46,843 nt of DNA from Mycobacterium sp. E183 (GTDB lineage: Bacteria > Actinomycetota > Actinomycetes > Mycobacteriales > Mycobacteriaceae), in the NCBI RefSeq assembly GCF_001667735.1, contig NZ_LZJN01000048.1:1-46843 (forward strand). Reading direction: 5' to 3'. This document shows, one piece after another, positions 25,725-34,359 of the stretch. The position numbers and the translations under genes are program-made. Every line of letters begins with the position of its first letter. Position 1 is the stretch's first letter. Below the pieces are notes generated by a model that made no database searches, was not told the DNA's origin, and worked only from the letters and a program-made list of their open reading frames with translations.

Positions 25725-27260
25725 CGGCACCACGGCGTCGATCAGGTGCGGCCCGGGTTCGCTCATCGCGTTCCGCAGCGCGTCGGCGAGTTCCTCGGCG
25801 GTGCTGACGCGGCGCGCGGGCACCCCCATTCCCTCGCTGATCTTGACGAAATCCATTGTCGGCCTTGACAGGTCGAGCAGGTCGAGCGCCTTGGGCCCGG
25901 GGGCCGATCCGGCCCCCACCCGCGCCAGCTCGATCCGCAGGATGTCATAGGCGCTGTTGTCGTAGATCACGGTGGTCACGTCGAGGTTTTCGCGCGCCTG
26001 AGTCCACAACCCGGAGATCGTGTACATCGCGGAGCCGTCGGATTCCAGGCAGAACACCGGCCGATCGGGGGCGGCGACGGCGGCGCCGACGGCGGCCGGG
26101 ATGCCGTACCCGATCGCGCCGCCGGTCAACGTCAGCCAATCGTGGGCCGGCGCCCCCGCGGTGGCCTGGGCGAGCAGCACGCCGGAGGTGTTCGACTCGT
26201 CGACGACGATCGCTCCCTCCGGCAGCAGCGCCCCGATCACGTCGGCCGCCGACGCGGACGTCAGGGCACCCGTCGGCAGCTGAGGCCGCGCCGCAACGGC
26301 AACGGGCGCAACGGTTCCGGGCGCCAGCTCGTCGGCCACCGCGGCGAGCGCCTCGGCGGCACCGCTGTGTCCGGCGAGCAGGTGAACCTCGCAGCCGGCC
26401 GGGACGAGGTCACTGGGCATGCCCGGGTAGGCGAAGAAGGACACCGGCGACTTGGCACCGGCCAGCACCAGATGCTTGGCGCCGTCCAGCTGGGCGGTGG
26501 CGGCCTCGGCGAAATAGGCCAGCCGCTCGACGGCGGGAACGCCCGCGCCGCGCTCCAGCCGCGCCGGGAACGTCTCGCACAACACCCGCGCGCCGGTCGC
26601 CTGCGCGATGCGCGCGGCGGCGGCAAGGCCCGGTCCGCGGGTGGCGTCGCCGCCGATCATCACCACCGTGGGTTCCCCCGAGCGCAGCACCTCGATCACC
26701 TCGAACGCCAACCGCGGTTCGGCCCCCGCCGGCTCCGCAGGAGTCGTCCCGGCCGGTTGCGCCCCGTCCGACCATGACGCGTCGGCGGGCAGGATCAGCG
26801 TCGAGATCAGCGAGCCCGCCCGGCTCGCGGCGATCGCCTCCGCCGCATCGGACGCGACGTCCGCGGCGCGTTCGGTGCGACGTACCCACCCGGAGACGGT
26901 TCCGGCGAGCGCGTCGATGTCGGATTCCAGTGGGGCGTCGTACTTTTTGTGGTACGTGGCGTGGTCGCCGACGACCACGACCATCGGCACCTGAGCGCGC
27001 CGGGCGTTGTGCAGGTTGGCCAGGCCGTTACCCAGGCCGGGGCCCAGGTGCAGCAGCACGGCCGCCGGCCGGCCGGCGATGCGGGCGTAGCCGTCGGCCG
27101 CCCCGGTGGCGACGCCCTCGAACAGCGCCAGCACGCCGCGCATTTGCGGGACGGTGTCCAGCGCGGCGACGAAGTGCATCTCCGAGGTGCCCGGGTTGGC
27201 GAAGCACACGTCGACGCCGCCGTCGACCAGAGTGTTGATCAGGGCCTGGGCACCGTTCAC
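25710..27260 (-). CDS. ilvX: IlvX, thiamine-diphosphate enzyme annotated as acetolactate synthase-like
   Basis: 516 residues from a GTG overlapping nothing upstream but the amidohydrolase stop by 4 bp (GTGA). TPP-enzyme features: catalytic Glu in LFEGVATGAADGYAR (about 48), LHLGPGLGNGLANL, and the TPP-Mg motif ESDGSAMYTISGLW, where Ser replaces the first Gly of GDG and DN replaces NN. The spacing and the words GGAIGYGIPAAVGAA and ISGLWTQA recall benzoylformate/2-oxoacid decarboxylases as much as acetolactate synthases. Rv3509c has the same place. Probably not an amino-acid biosynthesis enzyme given the steroid operon. Confidence 0.85.
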   Translation of the reverse strand: MNGAQALINTLVDGGVDVCFANPGTSEMHFVAALDTVPQMRGVLALFEGVATGAADGYARIAGRPAAVLLHLGPGLGNGLANLHNARRAQVPMVVVVGDHATYHKKYDAPLESDIDALAGTVSGWVRRTERAADVASDAAEAIAASRAGSLISTLILPADASWSDGAQPAGTTPAEPAGAEPRLAFEVIEVLRSGEPTVVMIGGDATRGPGLAAAARIAQATGARVLCETFPARLERGAGVPAVERLAYFAEAATAQLDGAKHLVLAGAKSPVSFFAYPGMPSDLVPAGCEVHLLAGHSGAAEALAAVADELAPGTVAPVAVAARPQLPTGALTSASAADVIGALLPEGAIVVDESNTSGVLLAQATAGAPAHDWLTLTGGAIGYGIPAAVGAAVAAPDRPVFCLESDGSAMYTISGLWTQARENLDVTTVIYDNSAYDILRIELARVGAGSAPGPKALDLLDLSRPTMDFVKISEGMGVPARRVSTAEELADALRNAMSEPGPHLIDAVVPSITG

Positions 27261-28081
27261 GTGTCTGCCTCCAGTTTGAAAACGCGCTCGGCGTTGCCGT
27301 GCAAGAACTCTCGGCGGCCCTCGTCGGCCAGGTCGAGTTCGGCCAGCCCGGCCAGGGCGTGCGCGTGGGTCATCATCGGGTAGTTACTGCCGAACAGGAC
27401 TTTGCTTTGTCCGGTACCGGTTTTCATGAACCGGATCAGCTCGTCCGGAAGCCGCTTGATCGTGTACGCCGAGGTGTCGATGTAGACGTTCTCGTGTTTG
27501 CGGGCGACCGCGACCATCTCCTCGGTCCACGGATAGCCGACGTGCCCGCACACGATCACCAGCTCGGGGAAGTCGAGGGCGACCTGGTCGATGTAGGGAA
27601 TCGGGCGGCCCGTCTCCGAGGGCCGTAGCGGACCGGTGTGGCCCACCTGGGTGCAGAACGGTACCCCCAGCTCCACGCATTCGGCGAACAGCGGGTAGTA
27701 CCGGCGGTCGGTGGGCGGTGCGTTCCACAACCACGGCACCACCCGCAGGCCCAGGAATCCGTCCCTAACGCGGCGGCGCAGTTCGCGGACCGCTTCCATC
27801 GGGCGGTCGAGATCGACCGCGGCCAGCCCGCCAAACCGATTCGGGTGCATGCTGACCCACTCGGCGACCTCGTCGTTGGAGATCAGGTCCTGGCCGCCGG
27901 GGCCGCGCCACGCGCTGAGCAATCCGAAGCGCACGCCGGCGGCGTCCATAGTCGCGATGCTCGCCTCGATCGGGACGTCGGCGTCGGGGATGGCGTCGCC
28001 GGTCCACCGCCGCAGGGATGCCAGCATGTCGCTGCGCAGGAACCGCGCAGTGGGGTGCTGCATCCACACATCGACCGTCAT
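27257..28081 (-). CDS. Amidohydrolase-2 family protein (Rv3510c-like)
   Basis: 274 residues from ATG 28081, giving MTVDVWMQHPTARFLRSDML; a TTG at 28090 would add three. TIM-barrel amidohydrolase-2 (ACMSD-like) features: PNRFGGLAAVDLD, GFLGLRVVPWLW, VIVCGHVGYPWTEEM, YIDTSAYTIKRLP, VLFGSNYPMM. The usual HxH near the N-terminus is reduced to QH and the metal Asp of GSDYP is Asn, so metal binding is doubtful. Possibly a decarboxylase or hydrolase working next to IlvX, with which it overlaps by 4 bp. Confidence 0.82.
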   Translation of the reverse strand: MTVDVWMQHPTARFLRSDMLASLRRWTGDAIPDADVPIEASIATMDAAGVRFGLLSAWRGPGGQDLISNDEVAEWVSMHPNRFGGLAAVDLDRPMEAVRELRRRVRDGFLGLRVVPWLWNAPPTDRRYYPLFAECVELGVPFCTQVGHTGPLRPSETGRPIPYIDQVALDFPELVIVCGHVGYPWTEEMVAVARKHENVYIDTSAYTIKRLPDELIRFMKTGTGQSKVLFGSNYPMMTHAHALAGLAELDLADEGRREFLHGNAERVFKLEADT

Positions 28082-28105
28082 CGCGATCAACAGTAGACGC
28101 CGGCG

Positions 28106-28873
28106 CTACAGGGCCAGCGCGGCGCGGGCGCAAGCGTGCGTCCGCTGAGCGTGCCCGCCGCCGAACAGCACGACGTGCGCCAAAAGCGGGAAAAGCTGGT
28201 GTAGCCCGATGCGGTTGCGCCAGCCGGCCCGCAGGGGCCGCGCCCGCTCGTAGCCGTCGACGATGGTGTCGTAGTGCGGGCAGCCGAACAGCGCGAGCAT
28301 CGCCAGGTCGCTCTCGCGGTGGCCGGCGTGCGCGGCCGGGTCGATCAGCACCACCCCGTCGGGCGTCCACATCACGTTGCCGCCCCACAGGTCGCCATGC
28401 AACCGGGCGGGCCGGTCATCGTCGTCGAAATCGCCGGCGCGGCACCGCCTGACGACGGAGTCGATCGCGTCGCGGGTGGCGGCGTCGAGCCGCGCCGCCG
28501 CCAGGTCGGCCATCGGCGCCAGCCGCTCCTCGGCGTAGAACTCGCCCCAGCGGCTGTGCCGCCGCAGCGACATCGGCAGCGGCTGGGAAAGCGGCCCGAA
28601 GAACCCGGGCCCGTCCCATCCTTCGGGCCCCGCTCCGAACGCGGGGGCGCCGGCATCATGCGTGACGGCCAACCGGCCACCGAACGCGCGCGCCGCCTCG
28701 GGCGTCGGCGTCACCGAGTCAAGCCGCCCCAGGGTCAGGCTCGTCGGATCGACGGAAACCACTTGGGCGCAGGGCACGCCGCCGTCGACGCCGGCCAGCC
28801 ACCGCAGCCCGGCGGCCTCCCACCCGAAGTAGCCGCTGGGGGCGGCGGGGTGTTGCTTGACGAAGTGGGTCAA
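28106..28873 (-). CDS. Fructosamine-kinase/aminoglycoside-phosphotransferase-like protein, short N-lobe
   Basis: 255 residues from TTG 28873, whose TTGA overlaps the fadD19 stop. The catalytic loop reads LHGDLWGGNVMW (about 172) and the metal loop LIDPAAHAGHRESDLAML (about 191), both diagnostic of fructosamine-3-kinase-like proteins. FVKQ at residues 4-7 corresponds to the beta-3 lysine, so the glycine-rich beta-1/beta-2 loop expected before it is missing. Upstream in-frame sequence is an Arg-rich shadow of fadD19. Either the protein is truncated, or it works with a reduced N-lobe. Possible role in protein deglycation; unproven. Confidence 0.7.
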   Translation of the reverse strand: MTHFVKQHPAAPSGYFGWEAAGLRWLAGVDGGVPCAQVVSVDPTSLTLGRLDSVTPTPEAARAFGGRLAVTHDAGAPAFGAGPEGWDGPGFFGPLSQPLPMSLRRHSRWGEFYAEERLAPMADLAAARLDAATRDAIDSVVRRCRAGDFDDDDRPARLHGDLWGGNVMWTPDGVVLIDPAAHAGHRESDLAMLALFGCPHYDTIVDGYERARPLRAGWRNRIGLHQLFPLLAHVVLFGGGHAQRTHACARAALAL

Positions 28874-30510
28874 GCGGTTACGTGCGCGGCGTGCACGTCG
28901 TCGGCGGGCCGCGCCTCGGTTTGCTCCTTGGCCCAGCGGTAGTCGGGCTTGCCCGCGGGCGAACGCTTGACCTCGTCGACCAGCCAAAGGCTGCGCGGCA
29001 CCTTGTATCCCGCGATCTCGGAGCGCACGAAGCGGTCCAGTTCGGCGAGCGTCGGGCGGGCGCCCGGTCGCGCCTGCACGACGGCGGCCACGTGCTGGCC
29101 GTACCGGGGGTCGGGCACGCCGACCACCAGGGCGTCGAAGACGTCGGGGTGGCCCTTGAGCGCCGCCTCGACCTCCTCGGGGTAGATCTTCTCGCCGCCG
29201 CTGTTGATCGACACCGAGCCGCGACCCAGCATGGTGACGGTGCCGTCCTCCTCGACGAGCGCCCAGTCGCCCGGGATCGCGTAGCGCACCCCGTTGATGG
29301 TCTTGAACGTCTCGGCCGTCTTCTTCTCGTCCTTGTAGTAGCCGACCGGGATGTTGCCCTTCTTGGCGATGAACCCGCGCACCCCGGAGCCCGGCTTGAC
29401 CTCGTTGCCGTCCTCGTCGAGCACCACCGTGCGGTGGTCGATGGTCACGCGCGGGCCGCCACTGTGCGGGGCGTCTTTCGCCACGATGCTGGTGCCGCCG
29501 AATCCGGTCTCCGACGAGCCGATGGAGTCGGTGATGACCCGGTTGGGCAACAACTCGAGCAGGCGCTCCTTGATGCTCGGCGAGAACAACGCCGCGGTGC
29601 TGCCCAGCATGAACAGCGACGACAGGTCGTAGTCGTTTTTCCTGTCGAGCGCATCGAGCAATGGCCGGGCCATCGCGTCGCCGGTGAAGAACAGCATGTT
29701 CACCTTATGATCGTGGATCGTGCGCCAGACCTCGTCGGCGTTGAATTCCGGTGCCAGCACGGTGGTTTGGCCCGAAAAGACCGACCGCCAGGTGGCCGAC
29801 TGGGTGGCACCGTGGATCATCGGCGGAACCGGATAGTTGATCATCGGGGGGTTGGCGGCCGCGGCCTTGGCCAGGTCGTATTCGTCCTTGACGAATTCGC
29901 CTGTGGCGAAGTCGGTTCCACCGAGCAGCACCCGGTAGATGTCCTCGTGACGCCACATCACGCCCTTCGGGAATCCGGTGGTGCCACCGGTGTAAAGGAG
30001 GTAGATGTCGTCGGCGCTGCGCTCGCCGAAGTCGCGCTCGGGCGAGCTGTCCGCGATCGCCGAGTGGAACTCGACGCCGCCGTAGCGCGTGTAGTCGTTG
30101 TCGCTGCCGTCCTCGACCACGAGGATGGTCTTGACGTTCGGGGTGTCCGGCAGCACGTTGGCGACCCGGTCGGAGTACTGGCGCTCGTGGACCAGGGCGA
30201 CCATGTCGGAGTTGTCGAACAGGTAACGCAACTCCCCCTCGACGTAGCGGTAGTTGACGTTGACGATGATGGCGCCGGCCTTGACGATGCCGAGCATCGC
30301 GATGACGATCTCGATGCGGTTTCGGCAATACAGCCCGACCTTGTCGTCCTTCTTGATGCCCTGGTCGATCAGGTAGTGGGCGAAGCGGTTGGCCTTCTCC
30401 TCCAGCTGGGCGTAGGTGAGCTTCTCGTCGCCGCAGATCAGGGCGACACGGTCCGGCACAGCGTCGATGGCGTGCTCTGCGAGATCGGCAATATTCAGGG
30501 CCACGGCCAC
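28870..30510 (-). CDS. fadD19: FadD19, cholesterol side-chain CoA ligase
   Basis: About 546 residues from GTG 30510 ([20 protein letters not shown]); a second GTG at 30504 is an equally good start. ANL motifs: [20 protein letters not shown] near 170, [12 protein letters not shown] near 320, [12 protein letters not shown], and C-terminal [20 protein letters not shown]. FadD19 activates the C8 side-chain acid 3-oxocholest-4-en-26-oate. A KstR operator overlaps its promoter, and TAATTT lies 7 nt before the 30504 GTG, predicting leaderless mRNA. It leads a run of four minus-strand genes to ilvX. Confidence 0.95.
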   Translation of the reverse strand: MAVALNIADLAEHAIDAVPDRVALICGDEKLTYAQLEEKANRFAHYLIDQGIKKDDKVGLYCRNRIEIVIAMLGIVKAGAIIVNVNYRYVEGELRYLFDNSDMVALVHERQYSDRVANVLPDTPNVKTILVVEDGSDNDYTRYGGVEFHSAIADSSPERDFGERSADDIYLLYTGGTTGFPKGVMWRHEDIYRVLLGGTDFATGEFVKDEYDLAKAAAANPPMINYPVPPMIHGATQSATWRSVFSGQTTVLAPEFNADEVWRTIHDHKVNMLFFTGDAMARPLLDALDRKNDYDLSSLFMLGSTAALFSPSIKERLLELLPNRVITDSIGSSETGFGGTSIVAKDAPHSGGPRVTIDHRTVVLDEDGNEVKPGSGVRGFIAKKGNIPVGYYKDEKKTAETFKTINGVRYAIPGDWALVEEDGTVTMLGRGSVSINSGGEKIYPEEVEAALKGHPDVFDALVVGVPDPRYGQHVAAVVQARPGARPTLAELDRFVRSEIAGYKVPRSLWLVDEVKRSPAGKPDYRWAKEQTEARPADDVHAAHVTA

Positions 30511-30515
30511 TAAAT

Positions 30516-30529
30516 TAGAACGTGTTACA
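30516..30529. promoter_or_regulatory. KstR operator (TAGAACGTGTTACA) between fadD19 and echA19
   Basis: Identical to the 20738 site. It is shared by divergent fadD19 and echA19. The right end overlaps TACATT (30526-30531) facing echA19, the left end overlaps TAATTT facing fadD19; both fit a TAnnnT -10. Confidence 0.88.
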
Positions 30530-30574
30530 TTTCTTGACAAGCTCGTGCCCCTCATCGACGGAAAGGCGGTAGCT

Positions 30575-31387
30575 GTGTCCGAGGCTCCAGCAAACGACCA
30601 AGCGGGACATGACGCGCTCGTCGAACAGCGCGGTCACACCCTGATCGTGACGTTGAACCGGCCGCACGCCCGCAACGCCCTGAGCACCGAAATGATGGAA
30701 ATCATGGTGCAGGCCTGGGACCGCGTCGACAACGACCCGGACATCCGCTGCTGCATCCTGACCGGGGCCGGTGGCTACTTCTGCGCCGGCATGGACCTCA
30801 AAGCGGCAACCAAGAAACCGCCGGGTGAGTCGTTCAAGGATGGCAGCTACGACCCGTCGCGAATCGACGCTTTGCTGAAGGGTCGCCGGCTGACCAAACC
30901 GCTCATCGCGGCCGTCGAGGGCCCCGCGATCGCCGGCGGCACCGAGATCCTGCAGGGTACCGACATCCGCATCGCCGGCGAGAGTGCCAAGTTCGGCATC
31001 TCGGAGGCCAAGTGGAGCCTGTACCCGATGGGCGGGTCGGCCGTGCGCCTGGTGCGGCAGATCCCCTACACGGTCGCCTGTGACCTGCTGCTGACCGGCC
31101 GGCACATCACCGCCGGCGAGGCCAAGGAGATGGGCCTGATCGGGCATGTCGTGCCGGACGGGCAGGCGCTGTCCAAGGCGCTCGAGATCGCCGACATCAT
31201 CGAGAACAACGGCCCCCTGGCCGTGCAGGCGATTCTGCGGGCGATCCGCGAGACCGAGGGCATGCACGAGAACGAGGCCTTCAAGATCGACACCCAGATC
31301 GGCATCAAGGTGTTCCTGTCCGACGACGCCAAGGAAGGCCCCCGGGCGTTCGCCGAGAAGCGCAAGCCCAACTTCCAGAACAAGTAG
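30575..31387 (+). CDS. echA19: EchA19, steroid side-chain enoyl-CoA hydratase
   Basis: 270 residues from GTG 30575, preceded by GAAAGG; the frame is open upstream across the KstR site, which excludes earlier starts. Crotonase features: [17 protein letters not shown] near 67, [20 protein letters not shown] near 115 with the first Glu, [15 protein letters not shown] near 144 with the second, and C-terminal [16 protein letters not shown]. Hydrates unsaturated cholesterol side-chain CoA in M. tuberculosis (Rv3516). KstR-controlled, single-gene unit ended by a palindrome. Confidence 0.94.
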   Translation: MSEAPANDQAGHDALVEQRGHTLIVTLNRPHARNALSTEMMEIMVQAWDRVDNDPDIRCCILTGAGGYFCAGMDLKAATKKPPGESFKDGSYDPSRIDALLKGRRLTKPLIAAVEGPAIAGGTEILQGTDIRIAGESAKFGISEAKWSLYPMGGSAVRLVRQIPYTVACDLLLTGRHITAGEAKEMGLIGHVVPDGQALSKALEIADIIENNGPLAVQAILRAIRETEGMHENEAFKIDTQIGIKVFLSDDAKEGPRAFAEKRKPNFQNK

Positions 31388-31416
31388 ACCCCTCGGGCGC
31401 CCCTTCCCCGCCGAAC

Positions 31417-31462
31417 GTGAAGCCATTGCGATCTTCCGGCCGGATTTTCGCAATGGCTTCAC
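31417..31462. repeat. Left palindrome beside the DUF559 gene
   Basis: Perfect 15-bp arms GTGAAGCCATTGCGA (31417-31431) and its complement (31448-31462) around a 16-nt middle that itself contains TCCGGCCGGA. It lies between echA19 and the DUF559 gene and shares 12 of 15 arm bases with the palindrome after that gene. No T-run follows, so it is not a standard terminator. Confidence 0.85.
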
Positions 31463-31502
31463 ACTGGACGACCCGTCGGTGCCCCTCGGCATACTCCGCG
31501 GG

Positions 31503-32345
31503 ATGGGAAAGCCATTTCTCGGTAGCGAGGCGGTCGCGTCCGGGCTGGTGACGCCGTACGCCTTACGCACCGGCAGGTTCGTGGCGATGCACCGCGACGT
31601 GTACGTGCCCCGCGATGCGGAGGTCACCGCCGTGGTGCGTGCCGAGGCGGCGTGGTTGTGGTCACGGCGGCGCGGGGTCCTCGCCGGCCGGTCGGCCGCG
31701 GCGCTACACGGCGCCAAATGGGTCGATGCCCAGGCGCCGGCCGAACTCATCTACCAGAATCGCCACGCGCCAACACATGTCCGCACCTGGGCTGACCGCA
31801 TCGAAGACGACGAAAGCACGACGATCCAGGGCATGTCAGTAACGACCCCGGCGCGCACGGCATTCGACCTAGCCTGTCGCAATCCGGTCGGTACGGCCGT
31901 CGCTGCGCTCGACGCCCTGGCTCGGGCAACCCGACTAAAGGTCGCCGATGCCGAATTAATTGCGGAACGCTACAAGGGCCACCGGAACATCCGGCGGGCC
32001 AGGCGCGCGCTCGAGCTTGTCGATGCCGGTGCGCAGTCACCCCGGGAAACGTGGCTGCGACTGACGGTCATCGAAGCCGGATACCCTCCACCGCAGACCC
32101 AGATTCCCGTCTGCGGCGAACATGGCGAGCTTGTCGCGGTTATCGACCTTGGTTGGGAAGACGTCAAAATCGCCCTCGAGTACGAGGGTGACCACCATCG
32201 GACGGATCGCAGGCAATTCCGCAGGGATATCGCTCGATTCGAAGCGCTGCAGGACGTGGGCTGGATAGCCATTCGGGTCACGTCGGCAGACACACAAGGC
32301 GGCATCCTGGCGCGGGTGGCCGACGCATGGCGCCGCCGAGCGTGA
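31503..32345 (+). CDS. DUF559 / Vsr-like nuclease-fold protein (Rv3517-like)
   Basis: 280 residues from ATG 31503 (MGKPFLGSEAVASGLVTPYA). The N-terminal half resembles the winged-helix region of AbiEi-like proteins (HRDVYVPRDAEVTAVVRAEA, AGRSAAALHGAKW). The C-terminal half is a DUF559 PD-(D/E)xK-type fold: VIDLGWEDVKIALEYEGDHH carries D and E-x-E candidates, then RRQFRRDIARFEALQDVGW. The stop codon lies inside the right palindrome, and a related palindrome precedes the gene. Rv3517 sits at the same place between echA19 and cyp142. Nuclease activity is inferred from the fold only. Codon use looks slightly less biased than neighbours. Confidence 0.78.
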   Translation: MGKPFLGSEAVASGLVTPYALRTGRFVAMHRDVYVPRDAEVTAVVRAEAAWLWSRRRGVLAGRSAAALHGAKWVDAQAPAELIYQNRHAPTHVRTWADRIEDDESTTIQGMSVTTPARTAFDLACRNPVGTAVAALDALARATRLKVADAELIAERYKGHRNIRRARRALELVDAGAQSPRETWLRLTVIEAGYPPPQTQIPVCGEHGELVAVIDLGWEDVKIALEYEGDHHRTDRRQFRRDIARFEALQDVGWIAIRVTSADTQGGILARVADAWRRRA

Positions 32346-32395
32346 AGCTGTCGCGAGTTTTGCGCCGTTTTCTCGCAACAGTTGCACGCTCGGCG
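32334..32395. repeat. Right palindrome overlapping the DUF559 stop codon
   Basis: Arms of 24 bp (32334-32357 and 32372-32395) match at 21 positions around a 14-nt T-rich loop. The core GTGAAGCTGTCGCGA matches the left palindrome core at 12 of 15 bases. It lies between the converging DUF559 gene and cyp142 and could also act as a two-way terminator. Confidence 0.85.
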
Positions 32396-32409
32396 ACGAG
32401 CCAAGGCGC

Positions 32410-33603
32410 CTACCCCAGCGGTGCGCTCGGCGTGAACGCGACCGGCATCTTCTCCAGGCCGGAGACGAAGTTGGCCGGCCGCAGGGGCAGGTCGGCCTCC
32501 GAGGCCAGCCGCATGTCCGGCAGGCGCTGCAGCAGCCGGGTCTGCATGATGGACAGCTCCAGCCGGGCTAGCTGGTTCCCGAGGCAGAAGTGCGTCCCGA
32601 AGCCGAAGGCGAGGTGGTTGTTCGGATAACGCGCGATGTCGAATGATTCCGGATCGTCGAACACCTTCTCGTCGAAGTTCGCCGACTCGAACAGCAGGAT
32701 CATCTTCTCGCCCTGGCGCAGCTGGGTGCCGTGGAACTCGGTGTCGGCGGTGATGGTGCGTGCCATGTTCTTCACCGGCGCGGTCCAGCGCAACATCTCC
32801 TCGATCGCGTTGGGCAGCAGGCTCAGGTCGCCCGCCAGGCGCCGGTGCTGATCCGGGTGCAGCAGCAGCTGCCGGGTCCCGCCGGACAGCGTGTGGCGCG
32901 TGGTCTCGTCGCCGCCGATCAACAGCAGCAGCACCTCGGTGACGATCTGGTGGTCCTCGAGCCGTGAGCCCTCGACCTCCGCGTGCACCAGGACACTCAC
33001 CAGGTCGTCGGTCGGCTCGGACTTGCGGGCCTCGATCATGCCCATCATGTACTGGCTGTAGGCCGCGAAAGCGTCCATGGTGACCTGGAAATCGGACTCC
33101 GCCGCGGTGCTGCTCAAGAAGCTGACCAGGTCGTCGGACCACTTGAGGAACATCTTGCGCTCCTCGGGACGCACGCCGAGCATGTCGCCGATCACGGCCA
33201 TCGGCAGGGGCGCGGCAAGGTCCCAGACGAAGTCGCATTCGCCGCGTTCGCACACCGCGTCGATCAGCGTGTCACACAGCGAAACGATCTTGGCTTCAAG
33301 GTCTTTCACGCGCTTGCGGGTGAAGCCGGAGTTGACGAGCTTGCGGCGCAGCAGATGTTGCGGATCGTCCATCTCGATCATCATCTCGACGCCGTCTTGG
33401 TCGGGGCGGATGCCGCCGGCGTTGGAGAACAGCTCGGGGTTGCGTTCGGCCTCGATCACGGCCTGATAGGTCGACGCGGCGGCCAATCCCTTGCGGTCCC
33501 GGAAGACCGGCTCGTGCTCGCGCATCCATCGGTAGACGGACCGCGAATCGCCCGCGTAGAAGGCACCGTCGGTCAGATCCACATCGGGTCTGGTCATCGT
33601 CAT
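32410..33603 (-). CDS. cyp142: Cyp142, cholesterol C26/C27 hydroxylase
   Basis: 397 residues, cytochrome P450. The I-helix motif reads LLLIGGDETTRHTL (about 229), the K-helix ExxR is EEMLR, and the heme loop is FGFGTHFCLGNQLARLE with thiolate Cys near residue 340. Cyp142 oxidises the sterol terminal methyl to the acid and backs up Cyp125 in M. tuberculosis. Electrons may come from a ferredoxin such as FdxD. Start ATG overlaps the stop of the upstream gene (ATGA), and both are driven by the KstR-site promoter at 34327. Confidence 0.95.
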   Translation of the reverse strand: MTMTRPDVDLTDGAFYAGDSRSVYRWMREHEPVFRDRKGLAAASTYQAVIEAERNPELFSNAGGIRPDQDGVEMMIEMDDPQHLLRRKLVNSGFTRKRVKDLEAKIVSLCDTLIDAVCERGECDFVWDLAAPLPMAVIGDMLGVRPEERKMFLKWSDDLVSFLSSTAAESDFQVTMDAFAAYSQYMMGMIEARKSEPTDDLVSVLVHAEVEGSRLEDHQIVTEVLLLLIGGDETTRHTLSGGTRQLLLHPDQHRRLAGDLSLLPNAIEEMLRWTAPVKNMARTITADTEFHGTQLRQGEKMILLFESANFDEKVFDDPESFDIARYPNNHLAFGFGTHFCLGNQLARLELSIMQTRLLQRLPDMRLASEADLPLRPANFVSGLEKMPVAFTPSAPLG

Positions 33604-34316
33604 GAGATCTCCTGGGCATCACCGAAGGTCATTTGGACGTTCTGAGCGGAACTGGACACCAAAGCGCGTTTTGGAAGGCCTAGCGACGCAAGCTCTTTCG
33701 CATACGGGTGATCACCCAGCCGGATCCGCACGCCGCCGAACCGGGTGTGCACACCATCCAGCGTGTGTTCGAAGGCGGTCTCGCGGGTGACGCCGTCGCG
33801 GTGTGAGTAACTGGTCTGCGCCTGCTGGCGGGGGGTCAGCCGGAACGGCAGGCCGGGGCGAAAATCCATGCCGATCACCGGCTGGCCGTCGATGCTGAGG
33901 TCGAAACCGAACCGGCGCCCCTCCCGAACGGTGAAGTCGCCCATCACCTTCGGGTAACCCCAGATCTTGGTGCCCGCCTCCAAGGTGAACGCCTGGTCGA
34001 CGGGCAGGTGATGGATGAAGGCGCCGGCCGACTGCAGCGCTCGTAGCCCGCTGGCCTTCGAGCCGGGCGGGTTGACCATGACGCTGGTGCCGAACTCGTG
34101 ATACTGGCCCAGGTCGCCGTCGAGGTAATGCATCAGCATCAGGACCACGATCGCGCGACCGGGCAGGTAGCGGCAGACCTGCAGGCCGCTGTAGTCGATC
34201 ATCTGCTGCGCGGCGTCGGCGTCGACGGAGAACATCGCCATGTGCTGATTTGCCTGGCGGATCCGCACCGGCATGGTCAGTACCGTGCCCGCGATGGTGT
34301 GCTGCGAGGCTGTCAT
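33600..34316 (-). CDS. Acetoacetate decarboxylase-like protein (Rv3519-like)
   Basis: 238 residues starting MTASQHTIAGTVLTMPVRIR. The stretch TLEAGTKIWGYPKVMGDF (about 118-135) resembles the acetoacetate-decarboxylase active-site strand, and the lysine in GYPK could form a Schiff base. Family members also act as cyclases or dehydratases. Co-translated with cyp142 by ATGA overlap, so it probably works on a sterol intermediate. Leaderless start is predicted: TAGTGT ends 6 nt before the ATG and overlaps a perfect KstR operator. Confidence 0.75.
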   Translation of the reverse strand: MTASQHTIAGTVLTMPVRIRQANQHMAMFSVDADAAQQMIDYSGLQVCRYLPGRAIVVLMLMHYLDGDLGQYHEFGTSVMVNPPGSKASGLRALQSAGAFIHHLPVDQAFTLEAGTKIWGYPKVMGDFTVREGRRFGFDLSIDGQPVIGMDFRPGLPFRLTPRQQAQTSYSHRDGVTRETAFEHTLDGVHTRFGGVRIRLGDHPYAKELASLGLPKRALVSSSAQNVQMTFGDAQEIS

Positions 34317-34326
34317 CGGGCCACAC

Positions 34327-34340
34327 TAGAACGCGTTCTA
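34327..34340. promoter_or_regulatory. KstR operator, perfect palindrome (TAGAACGCGTTCTA)
   Basis: Fully symmetrical. It lies 11 bp before the start of the acetoacetate-decarboxylase-like gene. On the minus strand its last TA begins the -10 candidate TAGTGT (34328-34323), so KstR would cover the polymerase site. Confidence 0.9.
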
Positions 34341-34359
34341 ATCCCCTGGCAAGGATCGG

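Noticed and set aside
28882..30513. 543-codon plus-strand frame opposite fadD19
   Set aside because: Antisense to a well-supported ligase with no recognisable motif.
31417..31462. Standard intrinsic terminator of echA19
   Set aside because: The stem is strong but no T-run follows, and a related copy flanks the next gene, so a plain terminator does not fully explain it.
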